This document shows positions 9,674 through 18,641 of a stretch of 41,041 nucleotides of DNA, piece after piece (position 1 is the first letter of the stretch; every line of letters starts with the position of its first letter). The DNA lies in contig PKCI01000190.1 in the NCBI GenBank assembly GCA_002862135.1, positions 1 to 41,041 on the forward strand, read 5' to 3'. The translations under genes were made by a program, and so were the position numbers. This DNA is from Verrucomicrobiota bacterium. Its GTDB lineage: Bacteria; Verrucomicrobiota; Verrucomicrobiia; Verrucomicrobiales; DEV007. The notes beneath the pieces are model-generated. The model worked only from the letters and a program-made list of their open reading frames with translations. It ran no database searches and was not told where the DNA came from.

Positions 9674-10918
9674 TTAATTGAGCGGGAACCCACGCAGCCT
9701 GCGACGCAGTAAGTCAAGAGCCAACCGGGTTATCCGCCGCTTGAAGCTGATGCGATCACTGGGGCTGAAACAACGCTTCACGAAGGTTTCTCCTCCTCGA
9801 CTGGCAATTCCAAGATAAACTGTACCAACGGGCTTCTCCTCACTTCCTCCGTCCGGTCCAGCAATACCACTCACAGCAACGGCATGATCCGCACCACTAA
9901 CGCGAAGGCAGCCCTCCGCCATTTCCTCAACTACAGGTCTGCTGACAGCGCCATGTTTGCGGATAAGCTCTGGATCGACACCCAGAATTGCTGTCTTGGA
10001 TTCGTTGGAATACGTCACAAAACCCGAAAGCAACGCTCGGCTCGATCCGGAGACATTCGTGATGGAGCTTGCAATTTCACCGCCGGTACAGCTTTCCGCG
10101 GTCGCCACGGTTTCGTCACGGCCCGACAGCATGTCGACGAGGATCTTTTCGATTGGCTCTTCTGACTCTGCGATAATATCTTGACGGTAGATTTCGCGGA
10201 CTCTCTCAGCGGCATTTTCTACAGCATCAGCCTGACCGATTAATCGGACGTCAACTTCGCCCAATCGAGCACAGTAACCAATTTCCAAGCTTTCATCCGC
10301 TTTAAAAAGCGGATCCAGTTGTCCAGCAATCACGGACTCCCCTACGCCGTAGATCTTAAAGTTGTGCCACACGCCGGCTTCATTGTTGCCGCCCCTGAAA
10401 CCAGCAAGTTTCGGAAAGACGAGGTCTTTGAACATCGGCTTCAATTCCCGCGGAGGCCCGGGAAGAAGAAAAAGATGGGGCGAACCTCGGTCGTCCACAG
10501 CTGGAAGATAAAGACCGGGCGCGGTGCCATAGGGGTTGCTGAGCACTTCGGCACCATCAGGAACCATCGCCTGCCGGTCATTGGACTGATTGGGCGTTAA
10601 TCCTCGCACTTTAAAAAAGGCATTAACCTCTTCCAGCACATCCTCTCTAAGCTGGAGGTCCAGTCCTAACATCGCCGCCACAATCTCGCGGGTTACATCA
10701 TCACTGGTCGGTCCAAGGCCACCAGTGATTAAAATCACATCGGTCCGCGGAAACGCATCGACAAGCGCATCACGAATATCCTCGCCATCGGGTACCGTCA
10801 CCTGGCGCTGCACCCGCAAGCCGAGCTTAAACAACTCCTGCCCAAAGTAGCAGGCGTGGGTGTTCACCACCTTCCCGAGCAACAACTCGGTTCCAGTATT
10901 GATGACTTCAATTCGCAT
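9674..10918 (-). CDS. cinA: CinA family protein (ADP-ribose pyrophosphatase / NMN deamidase type)
   Basis: A 414-residue CinA. The N-terminal COG1058/MoaB-like domain opens MRIEVINTGTELLLGKVVNTH and contains DVILITGGLGPTSDDVTRE. The C-terminal PncC-type domain has ATAESCTGGEIASSITNVSGSS and AVSGIAGPDGG. The two-domain full-length form acts on pyridine nucleotide by-products: ADP-ribose hydrolysis is known for the N-terminal domain in some species, and NMN deamidation for the C-terminal domain. It starts with ATG 3 bp after the rsfS stop, so the two genes are almost certainly cotranscribed. Confidence 0.95.
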   Translation of the reverse strand: MRIEVINTGTELLLGKVVNTHACYFGQELFKLGLRVQRQVTVPDGEDIRDALVDAFPRTDVILITGGLGPTSDDVTREIVAAMLGLDLQLREDVLEEVNAFFKVRGLTPNQSNDRQAMVPDGAEVLSNPYGTAPGLYLPAVDDRGSPHLFLLPGPPRELKPMFKDLVFPKLAGFRGGNNEAGVWHNFKIYGVGESVIAGQLDPLFKADESLEIGYCARLGEVDVRLIGQADAVENAAERVREIYRQDIIAESEEPIEKILVDMLSGRDETVATAESCTGGEIASSITNVSGSSRALLSGFVTYSNESKTAILGVDPELIRKHGAVSRPVVEEMAEGCLRVSGADHAVAVSGIAGPDGGSEEKPVGTVYLGIASRGGETFVKRCFSPSDRISFKRRITRLALDLLRRRLRGFPLN

Positions 10919-10921
10919 CGC

Positions 10922-11293
10922 TTACTCCGAAACGTCCCCGGCGAGGAATCCCAACTCGACCCGCGGAGCGTCTGCCCAAAGATCTTCCAAGGCATAGAAG
11001 TCGCGCTTCTCTTCGTGGAAGATGTGAACCACCACATCCACATAATCGAGGACAAGCCAAAGGCTTGAGGCTTCACCTTCCGCAGAACGCGGGCTTTCTC
11101 CCGTTTCCTCCTGCGTATTGTGGCGCACATCCCGACTGACAGCCTTAAGGTGAGGCAATGAAGTCGCCGAACAGATAACGAAAAAATCGGCCAGGGACGA
11201 AATGCCGCGCAGATCGAGAACCTCTATCCGTTCGGCCTGAATTTCATTGGCGTGCTTGGCACAGTTGGTTGCAAGTGTAAGTGAGTCAGACAC
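10922..11293 (-). CDS. rsfS: Ribosome silencing factor RsfS/Iojap
   Basis: RsfS binds ribosomal protein uL14 on the free 50S subunit and blocks subunit joining when nutrients are scarce. Recognisable segments are EVLDLRGISSLADFFVICSA (the family core), SWLVLDYVDVVVHIF-type sequence and DFYALEDLWADAP. The GTG at 11293 is chosen because it puts the EVLDLRG core at residue 23, as in the E. coli protein. A TTG at 11344 would add 17 residues without family support. No strong Shine-Dalgarno sequence is present for either. cinA follows after 3 bp. Confidence 0.92.
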   Translation of the reverse strand: MSDSLTLATNCAKHANEIQAERIEVLDLRGISSLADFFVICSATSLPHLKAVSRDVRHNTQEETGESPRSAEGEASSLWLVLDYVDVVVHIFHEEKRDFYALEDLWADAPRVELGFLAGDVSE

Positions 11294-11383
11294 AACGGGG
11301 TTTGATTTACTGGAGTAACCTGTCGGTGATTGCGAGATTGGCAACGTCCAAATTCATACGCCACTCAGTGAGTCCTCGGCATA

Positions 11384-12031
11384 TCAAAGCCGCTTCACCC
11401 GTATATTTCTCAGCCAGAAAGGGATCCCATGATCCTGAATCGTGATAAACCCTTCTGCGGCCAGCACCTTATCCTCAGGTTTTGCCTCAGCGAGATCAAA
11501 GTCCTGGATGGTGACACCGTTGAGGACGACTTCGAGGTGGTTCCCTTTCATGGAGACCTTCATCTTATTCCACTGCCCGGCCGGTTTGCCAGGATTGGCG
11601 GTTGCCCCCTTGGTTTTGATCACTCCCCCGAGATCGTGGGGCCCCATTTCATCGTCACTAAGGTCCTCGGAATCCTTGATCTGTACCTCAAATCCGCTAT
11701 TCACTGGATCCGCCTGGTCCGATACCCGGAAATAGAACCCGGAGTTCCCTCCTTTTTCATGCTTATACTCAAACTCGCACTCAAAGTCGGAGTAGCTGTC
11801 CTTAAGCCAAACGTAGTGGTGATATCGTTTCCAGCCCTTCTCTCCTTCGCGCGGCTCGAGATAGAGAGATCCGTCCTCCTGAATCGACCAGTTTCCGTCG
11901 GTATCGATCATTGACAGATCTGCCCCATCAAAAATAGTGAGGAAACCTTCCGATTTATTCTCAGGATTCTGCGCGAGGATCGTTTCAGCCAAAAACGCGG
12001 TCAGAAAACAGGCAAGTGTGAACTTTTTCAT
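11384..12031 (-). CDS. Secreted DUF1080 (3-keto-disaccharide hydrolase-like) protein
   Basis: A 215-residue exported protein with signal peptide MKKFTLACFLTAFLAETILAQ. The single DUF1080 concanavalin-like beta-sandwich shows the family landmarks FLTIFDGADLS, the FECEFEYKHEKGGNSGFYFRV stretch and GFITIQDHGIPFWLRNIRVKRL at the end. DUF1080 proteins are very abundant in Planctomycetes and Verrucomicrobia, and some hydrolyse 3-keto-glycosides; the substrate here is unknown. The ATG at 12031 starts the signal peptide directly; an ATG ten codons earlier (12061) is possible but spoils the leader. It diverges from the thioredoxin-like gene with 84 bp between starts. Confidence 0.9.
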   Translation of the reverse strand: MKKFTLACFLTAFLAETILAQNPENKSEGFLTIFDGADLSMIDTDGNWSIQEDGSLYLEPREGEKGWKRYHHYVWLKDSYSDFECEFEYKHEKGGNSGFYFRVSDQADPVNSGFEVQIKDSEDLSDDEMGPHDLGGVIKTKGATANPGKPAGQWNKMKVSMKGNHLEVVLNGVTIQDFDLAEAKPEDKVLAAEGFITIQDHGIPFWLRNIRVKRL

Positions 12032-12115
12032 ATTTCTCAAGATAAGAAGATATTTTTCCATCGCAAGGTAGCGATAATGTGTCAGTTTTTCCAGTGTTCT
12101 CCATCACTATGCTAA

Positions 12116-12766
12116 ATGAGATTTCTCCCCTTGGTAATTCTTAGCCTCGCCCTTCCCGTTTTTTCAGGTTTCGGTCAAGACGTCCCTGCAACACGCATTC
12201 TTGGGGAAGATATACCGAGTCAGAAAATCTTGGGCCAAGGCTCCCTGCAATCCGACGATTTACCTTCAACGCCACCCCCTAAGGGAATCCAGGGCGTGAA
12301 GGCTCCTCCCCTCGGAGTGAAAAGCTGGATCCAACTTCCTGAGGGCAAAGAAACTATCGATATTTCCGATTACCAGGGAAAGACGGTGGTAATGTTGCTC
12401 TTTCAAAATACATGCGAAGCCTGTCACAAGCGCGCCTTCCCGACTCTCAAGATGCTTGTCGAGAAATTTGGTGATCGAGAGCAACTCGCCTTTCTTGCCA
12501 TCCAGACTCCTTTCGAAGACTTCTCTGACAACACCGAATCCAAGTTGCAATCCACCGCCGATGAGTTTGGTCTCAGCATTCCATTAGGTCATCTCGCCAA
12601 GACACCGGGTTTTTACTCCATAAACGCAGCCTACAAAACCGGCGGCACACCCTGGTGGATTATCGTCAACCCTGTCGGAATAGTCGATTACAACGGTTTC
12701 TACCTCAATCCTGACATCGCCGTGGACAACCTTGAGAAGATCCTCGCAGGTAATCCACCCGAGTAG
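12116..12766 (+). CDS. Exported TlpA/redoxin-like thioredoxin-fold protein
   Basis: A 216-residue protein with a signal peptide (MRFLPLVILSLALPVFSGFGQ). A low-complexity linker contains the near-repeat RILGEDIPSQ/KILGQG. The thioredoxin-fold domain follows from about residue 65. The redox motif is C100-E-A-C103 in LFQNTCEACHKRAFP, and the cis-proline segment GGTPWWIIVNPVGIV lies near residue 175. It probably acts in the periplasm as a thiol-disulphide oxidoreductase. The GIVDYNGFYL ending is typical of TlpA-type proteins that end a redoxin strand. It is convergent with tpsB, with only 38 bp between the stops. Confidence 0.88.
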   Translation: MRFLPLVILSLALPVFSGFGQDVPATRILGEDIPSQKILGQGSLQSDDLPSTPPPKGIQGVKAPPLGVKSWIQLPEGKETIDISDYQGKTVVMLLFQNTCEACHKRAFPTLKMLVEKFGDREQLAFLAIQTPFEDFSDNTESKLQSTADEFGLSIPLGHLAKTPGFYSINAAYKTGGTPWWIIVNPVGIVDYNGFYLNPDIAVDNLEKILAGNPPE

Positions 12767-12804
12767 TGACATCCAGCCAGTTACAGCCCAAGCGCTAATC
12801 TCTG

Positions 12805-14559
12805 TTAGTAGATTACGGTGAGCCCGAAATGGAGCTTACCGTCATTCACAAGGAGAGGGTTCACACCATAGTCTGAAAGCGTCCAACCATAGGAGGCACG
12901 GATAGTTCCATAGTTCCCCAGTCGACCAGTCACTCCGATGCCGCCACCGGTCAATGCTGGGCTTGATTCATCAGGACGCGGGCGACTTATGTCAAAAGCA
13001 GCCGTATCAAGAAAAACAAATAAGTTCCATGTGTCCTCAAGGTTGCCAAAGATTTCGAATGGCGGTGAAATAAGTTCTGCTGAACCAAGAAAACCAGAAT
13101 CACCGCGGATTATACTTTCGTCAAAGCCTCGGACGGTCACATAACCACCTCCGAGAATTTGTTCAGTAGCGGGAAGGCGGTCAGTGGATACCTTGCCACT
13201 AGCTTGCATTCGAAACGTGAAATCACGAGGTAGTTTAGTGGTGCGATCAATCTTGCCGAACCCATACCAGTAGTCCGCCGTTGCTCCACTTCTAGAGGCT
13301 TGAAAGCTGGCATCAGTGTTGTGCTCAAACAAATCCCCCGGAGAGCCGACAATACCTGCTGTCACTCTTGTATATCCATAAGGATCGGGAAAGGCGAACT
13401 CATAACTTCCCTGGAACTGCCCGACTTGAATTTGACTGCTAAGCAGATCAGCCCCGCCAAAAATCAGACCGGTGTCGGTCGACTTATAGTCGAAGGCAAG
13501 AGTGACGTAGTGCCTCCAGGAACGGTTGAATTCTGGACGATCGAGTGGAATCCGGTAAGCCGCAGTTAGCTGCTTGCTAACCCCCTTGATACCGACTTCT
13601 ACCCCGTCACGAGCCTCACTCAGCACATAGGAACCGCTTAAACGCAAGGTATGGCGCCAAGGGAGAAAAGCCTGATAAAACAGTGAATGCGCCTCGAGAA
13701 ATTCAAAAGTTTCATCGGCGCCCAAGTTGTAGCCAAACGCGTGCTCACGCCCGAAGGGATTGCCGAGGTTAACACCGAACGAAAACTGGTTTCGCCCAAT
13801 TGAATCTAATCCTGTATTCGCGAATCCCGCGTATGCCGTGATTTGATTTCGCTCCTCCACATCGAGAACAATGTCGGTCGTACCATCCTCTTCTCCTTTT
13901 TCGTAGACGACACTGATCTCGCGAATGGGATTCTCATTCAACCAGTCAAGATCAGCACTCAAGATGCGGTTATTGACCCGGTCGCCAGAATGCAGGCGAA
14001 ACTGCTGTAAAATATAGTCTTCTTTTGTGATCACTGATCCTTTAACACTTCGATTACCTAAAAGAGCTTCTCGAACGACGACCTGAATCCGACCTTTTGT
14101 GATGTTTTGCTCGGGAAAATAGACGTCGACCAGCGGATAATCGCTTTCTCTCCAAGCGACAACAATGTCTTTTCCCAAGTCGCCCAGCGCCGCGATTGAT
14201 ACCTCCCTACTAAGGTAGGGTTTCAGGATAACCGATAAGTCCTCGGGGGCGGGTAATTCTGGGTCTATCATTAACGCCTCAACGCCAGGCGACGCGCTCA
14301 TCGTAACCTTGTCATGATGGGAAACCAGCTCGATAGAGACAAAATCAACACCCAGCGGCGTCGTATCTCTCGCTGAATCATGTTCTCTTTGATCCTTGAC
14401 TGAGCCTCTGCTCTGTCTCAAAGGATCGTCATCTAAGATCTCTTCTCGCTCTCTCTCCGCCCGCTCCAACGGGCGATTCTGGGCAATGAGATTTCCGCGG
14501 CAAAGAACGCAGAGGCCCAGCACAAGCAACAAAAGACGCATGATAGAGGGGTAAACCAT
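12805..14559 (-). CDS. Two-partner secretion transporter, ShlB/FhaC/HecB family (TpsB)
   Basis: A 584-residue Omp85-superfamily outer-membrane protein. A signal peptide (LLLLVLGLCVLCRGNLIAQ) is followed by a charged region. Two POTRA-like domains span about residues 110-240 (ITKGRIQVVVREALLGNRSVKG; LDWLNENPIREISVVYEKGEEDGTTDIVLDV). The C-terminal 16-strand-type barrel has many aromatic alternating strands and the late motif GGGYVTVRGFDES, matching the conserved VRG-Y loop-6 motif of the family. It ends in a hydrophobic strand (LHFGLTVIY). It should export the adjacent TpsA protein, whose stop lies 22 bp upstream. The start may be ATG 14559 or 14541; the signal peptide works with either. Confidence 0.92.
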   Translation of the reverse strand: MVYPSIMRLLLLVLGLCVLCRGNLIAQNRPLERAEREREEILDDDPLRQSRGSVKDQREHDSARDTTPLGVDFVSIELVSHHDKVTMSASPGVEALMIDPELPAPEDLSVILKPYLSREVSIAALGDLGKDIVVAWRESDYPLVDVYFPEQNITKGRIQVVVREALLGNRSVKGSVITKEDYILQQFRLHSGDRVNNRILSADLDWLNENPIREISVVYEKGEEDGTTDIVLDVEERNQITAYAGFANTGLDSIGRNQFSFGVNLGNPFGREHAFGYNLGADETFEFLEAHSLFYQAFLPWRHTLRLSGSYVLSEARDGVEVGIKGVSKQLTAAYRIPLDRPEFNRSWRHYVTLAFDYKSTDTGLIFGGADLLSSQIQVGQFQGSYEFAFPDPYGYTRVTAGIVGSPGDLFEHNTDASFQASRSGATADYWYGFGKIDRTTKLPRDFTFRMQASGKVSTDRLPATEQILGGGYVTVRGFDESIIRGDSGFLGSAELISPPFEIFGNLEDTWNLFVFLDTAAFDISRPRPDESSPALTGGGIGVTGRLGNYGTIRASYGWTLSDYGVNPLLVNDGKLHFGLTVIY

Positions 14560-14581
14560 AGACTAAAGAACGGCTTCAATC

Positions 14582-17500
14582 CTAGCCATCGAGTGCAGCC
14601 GCTAACTCAGAGAAGGATTCATTTCCAAGAATCCCAGCCATTAAAGCTAGGATTTCCGGCTCAACTGGTATCGGAACCGTCGAAATAGAAAGACCACCGT
14701 CCATTGAGGTAATTGGGATGGTTAGAGTTAACTCAAGGGCTTCGAAGAGCTCCGTAGCGGCTCCTACTCGGAGGTTTTCGACTAAAATCTGAGCAACATT
14801 CTCAGGAGGCAACTCAGCAAGATTCAAACTGGTAGCACCGTCCTGCATCGAAGCGACAAGTTGTCCCGCGAACCCAATCGCATTAGCGAGTTCTATCCAT
14901 GCACCCGAATCCAGATTGGTGATCAAATCATCAATGACGATCACTGGAGGCAATCCTATCGAACCGTCGAGATTCAGCGAGGCTGTTCCCATAACACCAG
15001 CCCGCATCATGACTGCCTGTTTCAGCACCGTTGAAGAGGTAGTAGTTAAAGCTGAAAACGCCGCCGGACTGAGTGCAGTGCTCCCAGAAACGCCATTCTC
15101 CATTCTCCATCGTGGCTGGATCCGGGACCTCATTGTGTCTGGATCCGGGACCTCATTGTTACCCGGTATTTGGTCGCCAACTGTCGCTAATACCGTACCT
15201 AGCGTAGCCATTTCCTCGTTCGATAACGGGAGCTCAAAATTTACCTCTGAAATGGTCGATGTTCCGCCTGTGAGAAGGGTACCGCCACCAAAGTTACCCC
15301 CTAGGACATTGAGGGTATCGATCCCGGCCCCACCATCGAGAACATAGAACTTCCCATCGTCGGCCAGATTAACGTTATCATCGCCTGACCCTAACAAAAG
15401 CCCTATCGTTTCAATTCCACTGAAGCTATAGGTTGTACCTCGAGTCACCGCATTACCGGTAATGCTATAATTGGTATTCTCAGTCAGGTTACGATCATCC
15501 AGCAAAAACGTATCTGCGCCGGAATTACCGTCAAAACTGTCGACACTACCCTGGTTTTCGAAAAGGAAGCTGTCCTGGCCGGCCAACCCTCGCAACAATT
15601 CGAAATCGCTGAACGAATTGCCATTTAGCATACCCGTGTTCAACCCCGTGATCCGAAATTGGTTATTACCTTCGTTACCAGTCAAGGTATCGACCGCCGT
15701 CCCTCCAATCACCTCCTCAAGATTCACCACCCCGCCGACTTGAGTTGCATTATTTTGACTGAAATTTGCGCTCACTGGATCGGAAAAGCTGGAATAATCT
15801 AGAACGTCTCTACCGCTACCACCATCGAGAATTGCGACCGTTCCACCGGGCATCATAACGAATTGATCATCCCCTCCACCTCCAAAAATCGTCCCGGCAA
15901 ACGGAGCATCTTCGTCGAGATTAATACCGAAAACATCATCACCATCTCCACCTGAAACCTGCTCGAACCCCTCAAACTGAACCCCTGCGAAAGTGAAGAC
16001 CGTTTTCGCCTGGCCCGCCATTCCTCCAGAGTTATTGTTGCCCGTCACCACTGTTGAAACCACGATCTCATCATTTGCCGATGACCCGACCAGAATATCA
16101 TCACCAACCACCGATCCCCCGACAACGCGATCAACGTTGGTGAAACTGACGCCCTCAAAATTAAACGTTCCTTCGACGTTTACCTCAATACCCGACGATC
16201 CGCCGATGAAATTCGCTCCGGGCGCATTGAGAGATTGCTTTAAGTCAATCGCAGAGTCTCCCGCCAGCGTGACCGGTTGTGAACTGCTGATTTGACCCTC
16301 AATTATCAGATTGAGTCCACTGAAACTAATGGGGCCAGAACTATTCACATCTCCCACATAGAGGGCGCTGTTATCCTTAATAAAAATCCCGCTTGAGGAA
16401 GGCGACTGGAATTGCCCCATCAAATTGGTATTCGACAAATCCAAGGACCCAGCCACGTCGTCCCCTGTTTCAAAAGATAGGTCACGACCGGTTAGATGAG
16501 AAAGCACCACATCCCCCCCGTAAGATCGAAGTTCGACGTCCGTTTGGGAACCACCATTAATGAGGAAATCGTTTGGACTGTGAGAACCATCCGGATCGTT
16601 GAACACAATGGCCTTCCCGGTTCCTTCCGCTTTTCCGGCAAGTTTGATTGTGCCTCCCGTATTCGATACTTGGGAAAGGTGACCGCTACTTGACAAAAAC
16701 GCGAGGCCGTTGCCGTTTTCTCCGCCCGAGCGCGAGCGACCTTCAATCGAAATATCACCGTCACTTGAGCTGATCTGACTGCCGGAAATTGTCGTTCCGT
16801 CCCCGTTCGAATTTTCGCCAAAAATCTCGATATCACCCGCAATACTCGAAATAGTAGCGTCATTAATAAACGTTCCGCGCGGAGACGCTCCAGATCCGGT
16901 GCGGATAATAATTTCTCCCAGATTGGTAGAGAAAGTTGAGCCTTCGTTGGTGCCGCTATCAACGTTGCCGATCATCACTCTCTCCTCAGCATTGATCTCA
17001 AGAGAGCCTGAACCTTGAGCGTTGATGGTGACCGTCCCCAAGATGTCGATTTCGGAATTAGAAATAAATTGGAGTTTTGTAGGAGTGTTCCACTGAATGT
17101 CAATACCATTGAAAACCGTGATAGTTCCTGGCTCCCCCGGACCTGTCCCGCCAGGATTGGGGTCGGTCGTGATGATTACATTGTTGGTTACTAAGTTTGT
17201 GGAAATAGCCTGATTGGTAATCACAAGACCACTCGTTGGACCCTCATATTGATCCGGCACCACATCGATATTGGTAGGATCGATGAGCAATGTTCCAAAA
17301 TGGCCGTTCACAGCCGAAGTGTCTCCCAGGTGGGTCACACTGGGGAACTCGACGGTTTGCTTGCCTGAAAGTTCAATGAATCCACCATTTCCACTCTGGC
17401 TACCACCCTGTGCCGAAGCAAATCCATCATAAAACAGTTCGTTTTCCGCGAAAGAGACCACCAACCCACCATCACCAACCCATCTCGCATCAGCACTCAG

Positions 17501-18610
17501 CATCGCTCCATTCCCGATCCGGGTCGAATTTGCATTCTGAAAAGCCTGCTCTTCACCCCAAATGCCTCCACCTATGCGTAGGTTACCGCCGCCGGTATCA
17601 CCGTCGGCTAGGAGATGACTATTTTCCATCACCACGACTTTTTCACCGGTGACTAGAACCGATCCACCGACCCCGGCGACTCCCGAAACATCGACGGTGC
17701 CACCCACTTCGGCCAGACCCTCCGCTCCCCCATCAACAACGACGATCCCCCCATCACTCCCACGGGTGGCTTTAAGTGCCCCGGCGGATTGAACGCGCCC
17801 CCCTTCCGCCCTCAGAAAAATCTGTCCACCTTCAAGAGAAACCGACGTGGCAGCGACACGCCCTTCGTTCTTAATTGCCATCCCATAGACATTTCCACCA
17901 TGCGCCTTGAGTTCGGCCACATTGGCGTCAATGACGCCTCGATTAACAACACCAGATTCTTTCTCACCTCCACTTGCCCCCCGAACGAAGATACGCTCAG
18001 ATCCTGATTGGGCGATCAACACATCATTTCCCGCTGCCAAACCAACCATTCCCCGAGGGGCGCTGAGAGAACCCGCGTTCTCTATCTCTGCGGCAATTAA
18101 AAAGAGATCCCCATCGAGCGCGGAAATACTGCCCAAATTGACAATGGCTGACTGAGAAAGGCCCTGGAAATGTAGATCTCCCCCCTCCAGAAAGCCCTGA
18201 TCATCAACTTCAAGGGTCGAGGCGGCAAAACCAGCGACATCAATGACACCTCCGCTGCCAATAAGAACTCCATTTGAATTGAGAAGAAAGACCCGGCCGT
18301 TCGCGAGAAGATTGCCATTGATGTAGGAGGGAGAAGCCCCTGTGACGCGGTTCAGCGTTGCCGAATCGGTGCCCGGATGGATGAACCGAGTCGTATCCCC
18401 CGTATCGATCGAAAACGAGTTCCAATTAATGATCCCGTTCGGAGTGGTCTGATGAATCTCGAGAACTTGCCCTTGGCTGATGAACGAAACATCGCCAGAC
18501 TGAACCGCTGGTTGAGTAGGATTACCCACCACTGAGACGGATTGGAGACAAAGGGCGATCCCTAAGACTACGGCTCCGCTGAGCTTATCGATGGAAAAGG
18601 GAGGCTTCAT
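14582..18610 (-). CDS. Filamentous haemagglutinin-type exoprotein (TpsA)
   Basis: A 1342-residue exoprotein. A signal peptide (residues 1-29) is followed by the two-partner-secretion domain: GDVSFISQGQVLEIHQTTPNG, NWNSFSIDTGD, then NRVTGASPSYINGNLLANG and VFLLNSNGVLIGSGG. This is the region that TpsB recognises. The middle is a long parallel beta-helix of G/S/N-rich turns. From about residue 830 there are glycine/aspartate-rich turns such as GGDGDDVFG, GGGGDDQFV and LDGGSGRDVLDYS that resemble haemolysin-type calcium-binding repeats, although fewer and less regular than true RTX arrays. The C-terminal 250 residues are more hydrophobic and carry an odd basic segment from a local duplication (see 15093-15158). 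It probably acts as a surface adhesin or matrix component. It lies between the FecR-domain gene and tpsB. Confidence 0.92.
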   Translation of the reverse strand: MKPPFSIDKLSGAVVLGIALCLQSVSVVGNPTQPAVQSGDVSFISQGQVLEIHQTTPNGIINWNSFSIDTGDTTRFIHPGTDSATLNRVTGASPSYINGNLLANGRVFLLNSNGVLIGSGGVIDVAGFAASTLEVDDQGFLEGGDLHFQGLSQSAIVNLGSISALDGDLFLIAAEIENAGSLSAPRGMVGLAAGNDVLIAQSGSERIFVRGASGGEKESGVVNRGVIDANVAELKAHGGNVYGMAIKNEGRVAATSVSLEGGQIFLRAEGGRVQSAGALKATRGSDGGIVVVDGGAEGLAEVGGTVDVSGVAGVGGSVLVTGEKVVVMENSHLLADGDTGGGNLRIGGGIWGEEQAFQNANSTRIGNGAMLSADARWVGDGGLVVSFAENELFYDGFASAQGGSQSGNGGFIELSGKQTVEFPSVTHLGDTSAVNGHFGTLLIDPTNIDVVPDQYEGPTSGLVITNQAISTNLVTNNVIITTDPNPGGTGPGEPGTITVFNGIDIQWNTPTKLQFISNSEIDILGTVTINAQGSGSLEINAEERVMIGNVDSGTNEGSTFSTNLGEIIIRTGSGASPRGTFINDATISSIAGDIEIFGENSNGDGTTISGSQISSSDGDISIEGRSRSGGENGNGLAFLSSSGHLSQVSNTGGTIKLAGKAEGTGKAIVFNDPDGSHSPNDFLINGGSQTDVELRSYGGDVVLSHLTGRDLSFETGDDVAGSLDLSNTNLMGQFQSPSSSGIFIKDNSALYVGDVNSSGPISFSGLNLIIEGQISSSQPVTLAGDSAIDLKQSLNAPGANFIGGSSGIEVNVEGTFNFEGVSFTNVDRVVGGSVVGDDILVGSSANDEIVVSTVVTGNNNSGGMAGQAKTVFTFAGVQFEGFEQVSGGDGDDVFGINLDEDAPFAGTIFGGGGDDQFVMMPGGTVAILDGGSGRDVLDYSSFSDPVSANFSQNNATQVGGVVNLEEVIGGTAVDTLTGNEGNNQFRITGLNTGMLNGNSFSDFELLRGLAGQDSFLFENQGSVDSFDGNSGADTFLLDDRNLTENTNYSITGNAVTRGTTYSFSGIETIGLLLGSGDDNVNLADDGKFYVLDGGAGIDTLNVLGGNFGGGTLLTGGTSTISEVNFELPLSNEEMATLGTVLATVGDQIPGNNEVPDPDTMRSRIQPRWRMENGVSGSTALSPAAFSALTTTSSTVLKQAVMMRAGVMGTASLNLDGSIGLPPVIVIDDLITNLDSGAWIELANAIGFAGQLVASMQDGATSLNLAELPPENVAQILVENLRVGAATELFEALELTLTIPITSMDGGLSISTVPIPVEPEILALMAGILGNESFSELAAALDG
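15093..15110. repeat. 7-bp tandem repeat in tpsA
   Basis: The unit CCATTCT occurs two and a half times in tandem (15093-15099, 15100-15106, then CCAT). In the minus-strand tpsA frame this reads through an Arg-Trp-Arg-Met-Glu segment. One extra unit adds 7 bp, a +1 shift relative to a single copy. Confidence 0.9.
15113..15158. repeat. 23-bp tandem duplication in tpsA
   Basis: Two adjacent 23-bp units (15113-15135 and 15136-15158) differ at one position and share a 20-bp identical core. One extra unit adds 23 bp, a +2 shift. The first copy in the tpsA reading direction reads EVPDP; the second is read in another frame as MRSRIQP. With the 7-bp duplication next to it the total is 30 bp, so the frame is restored. 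Confidence 0.92.
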
Positions 18611-18641
18611 CTGAGGCGTCCAGTAAGTCCTGAATTAGAAA

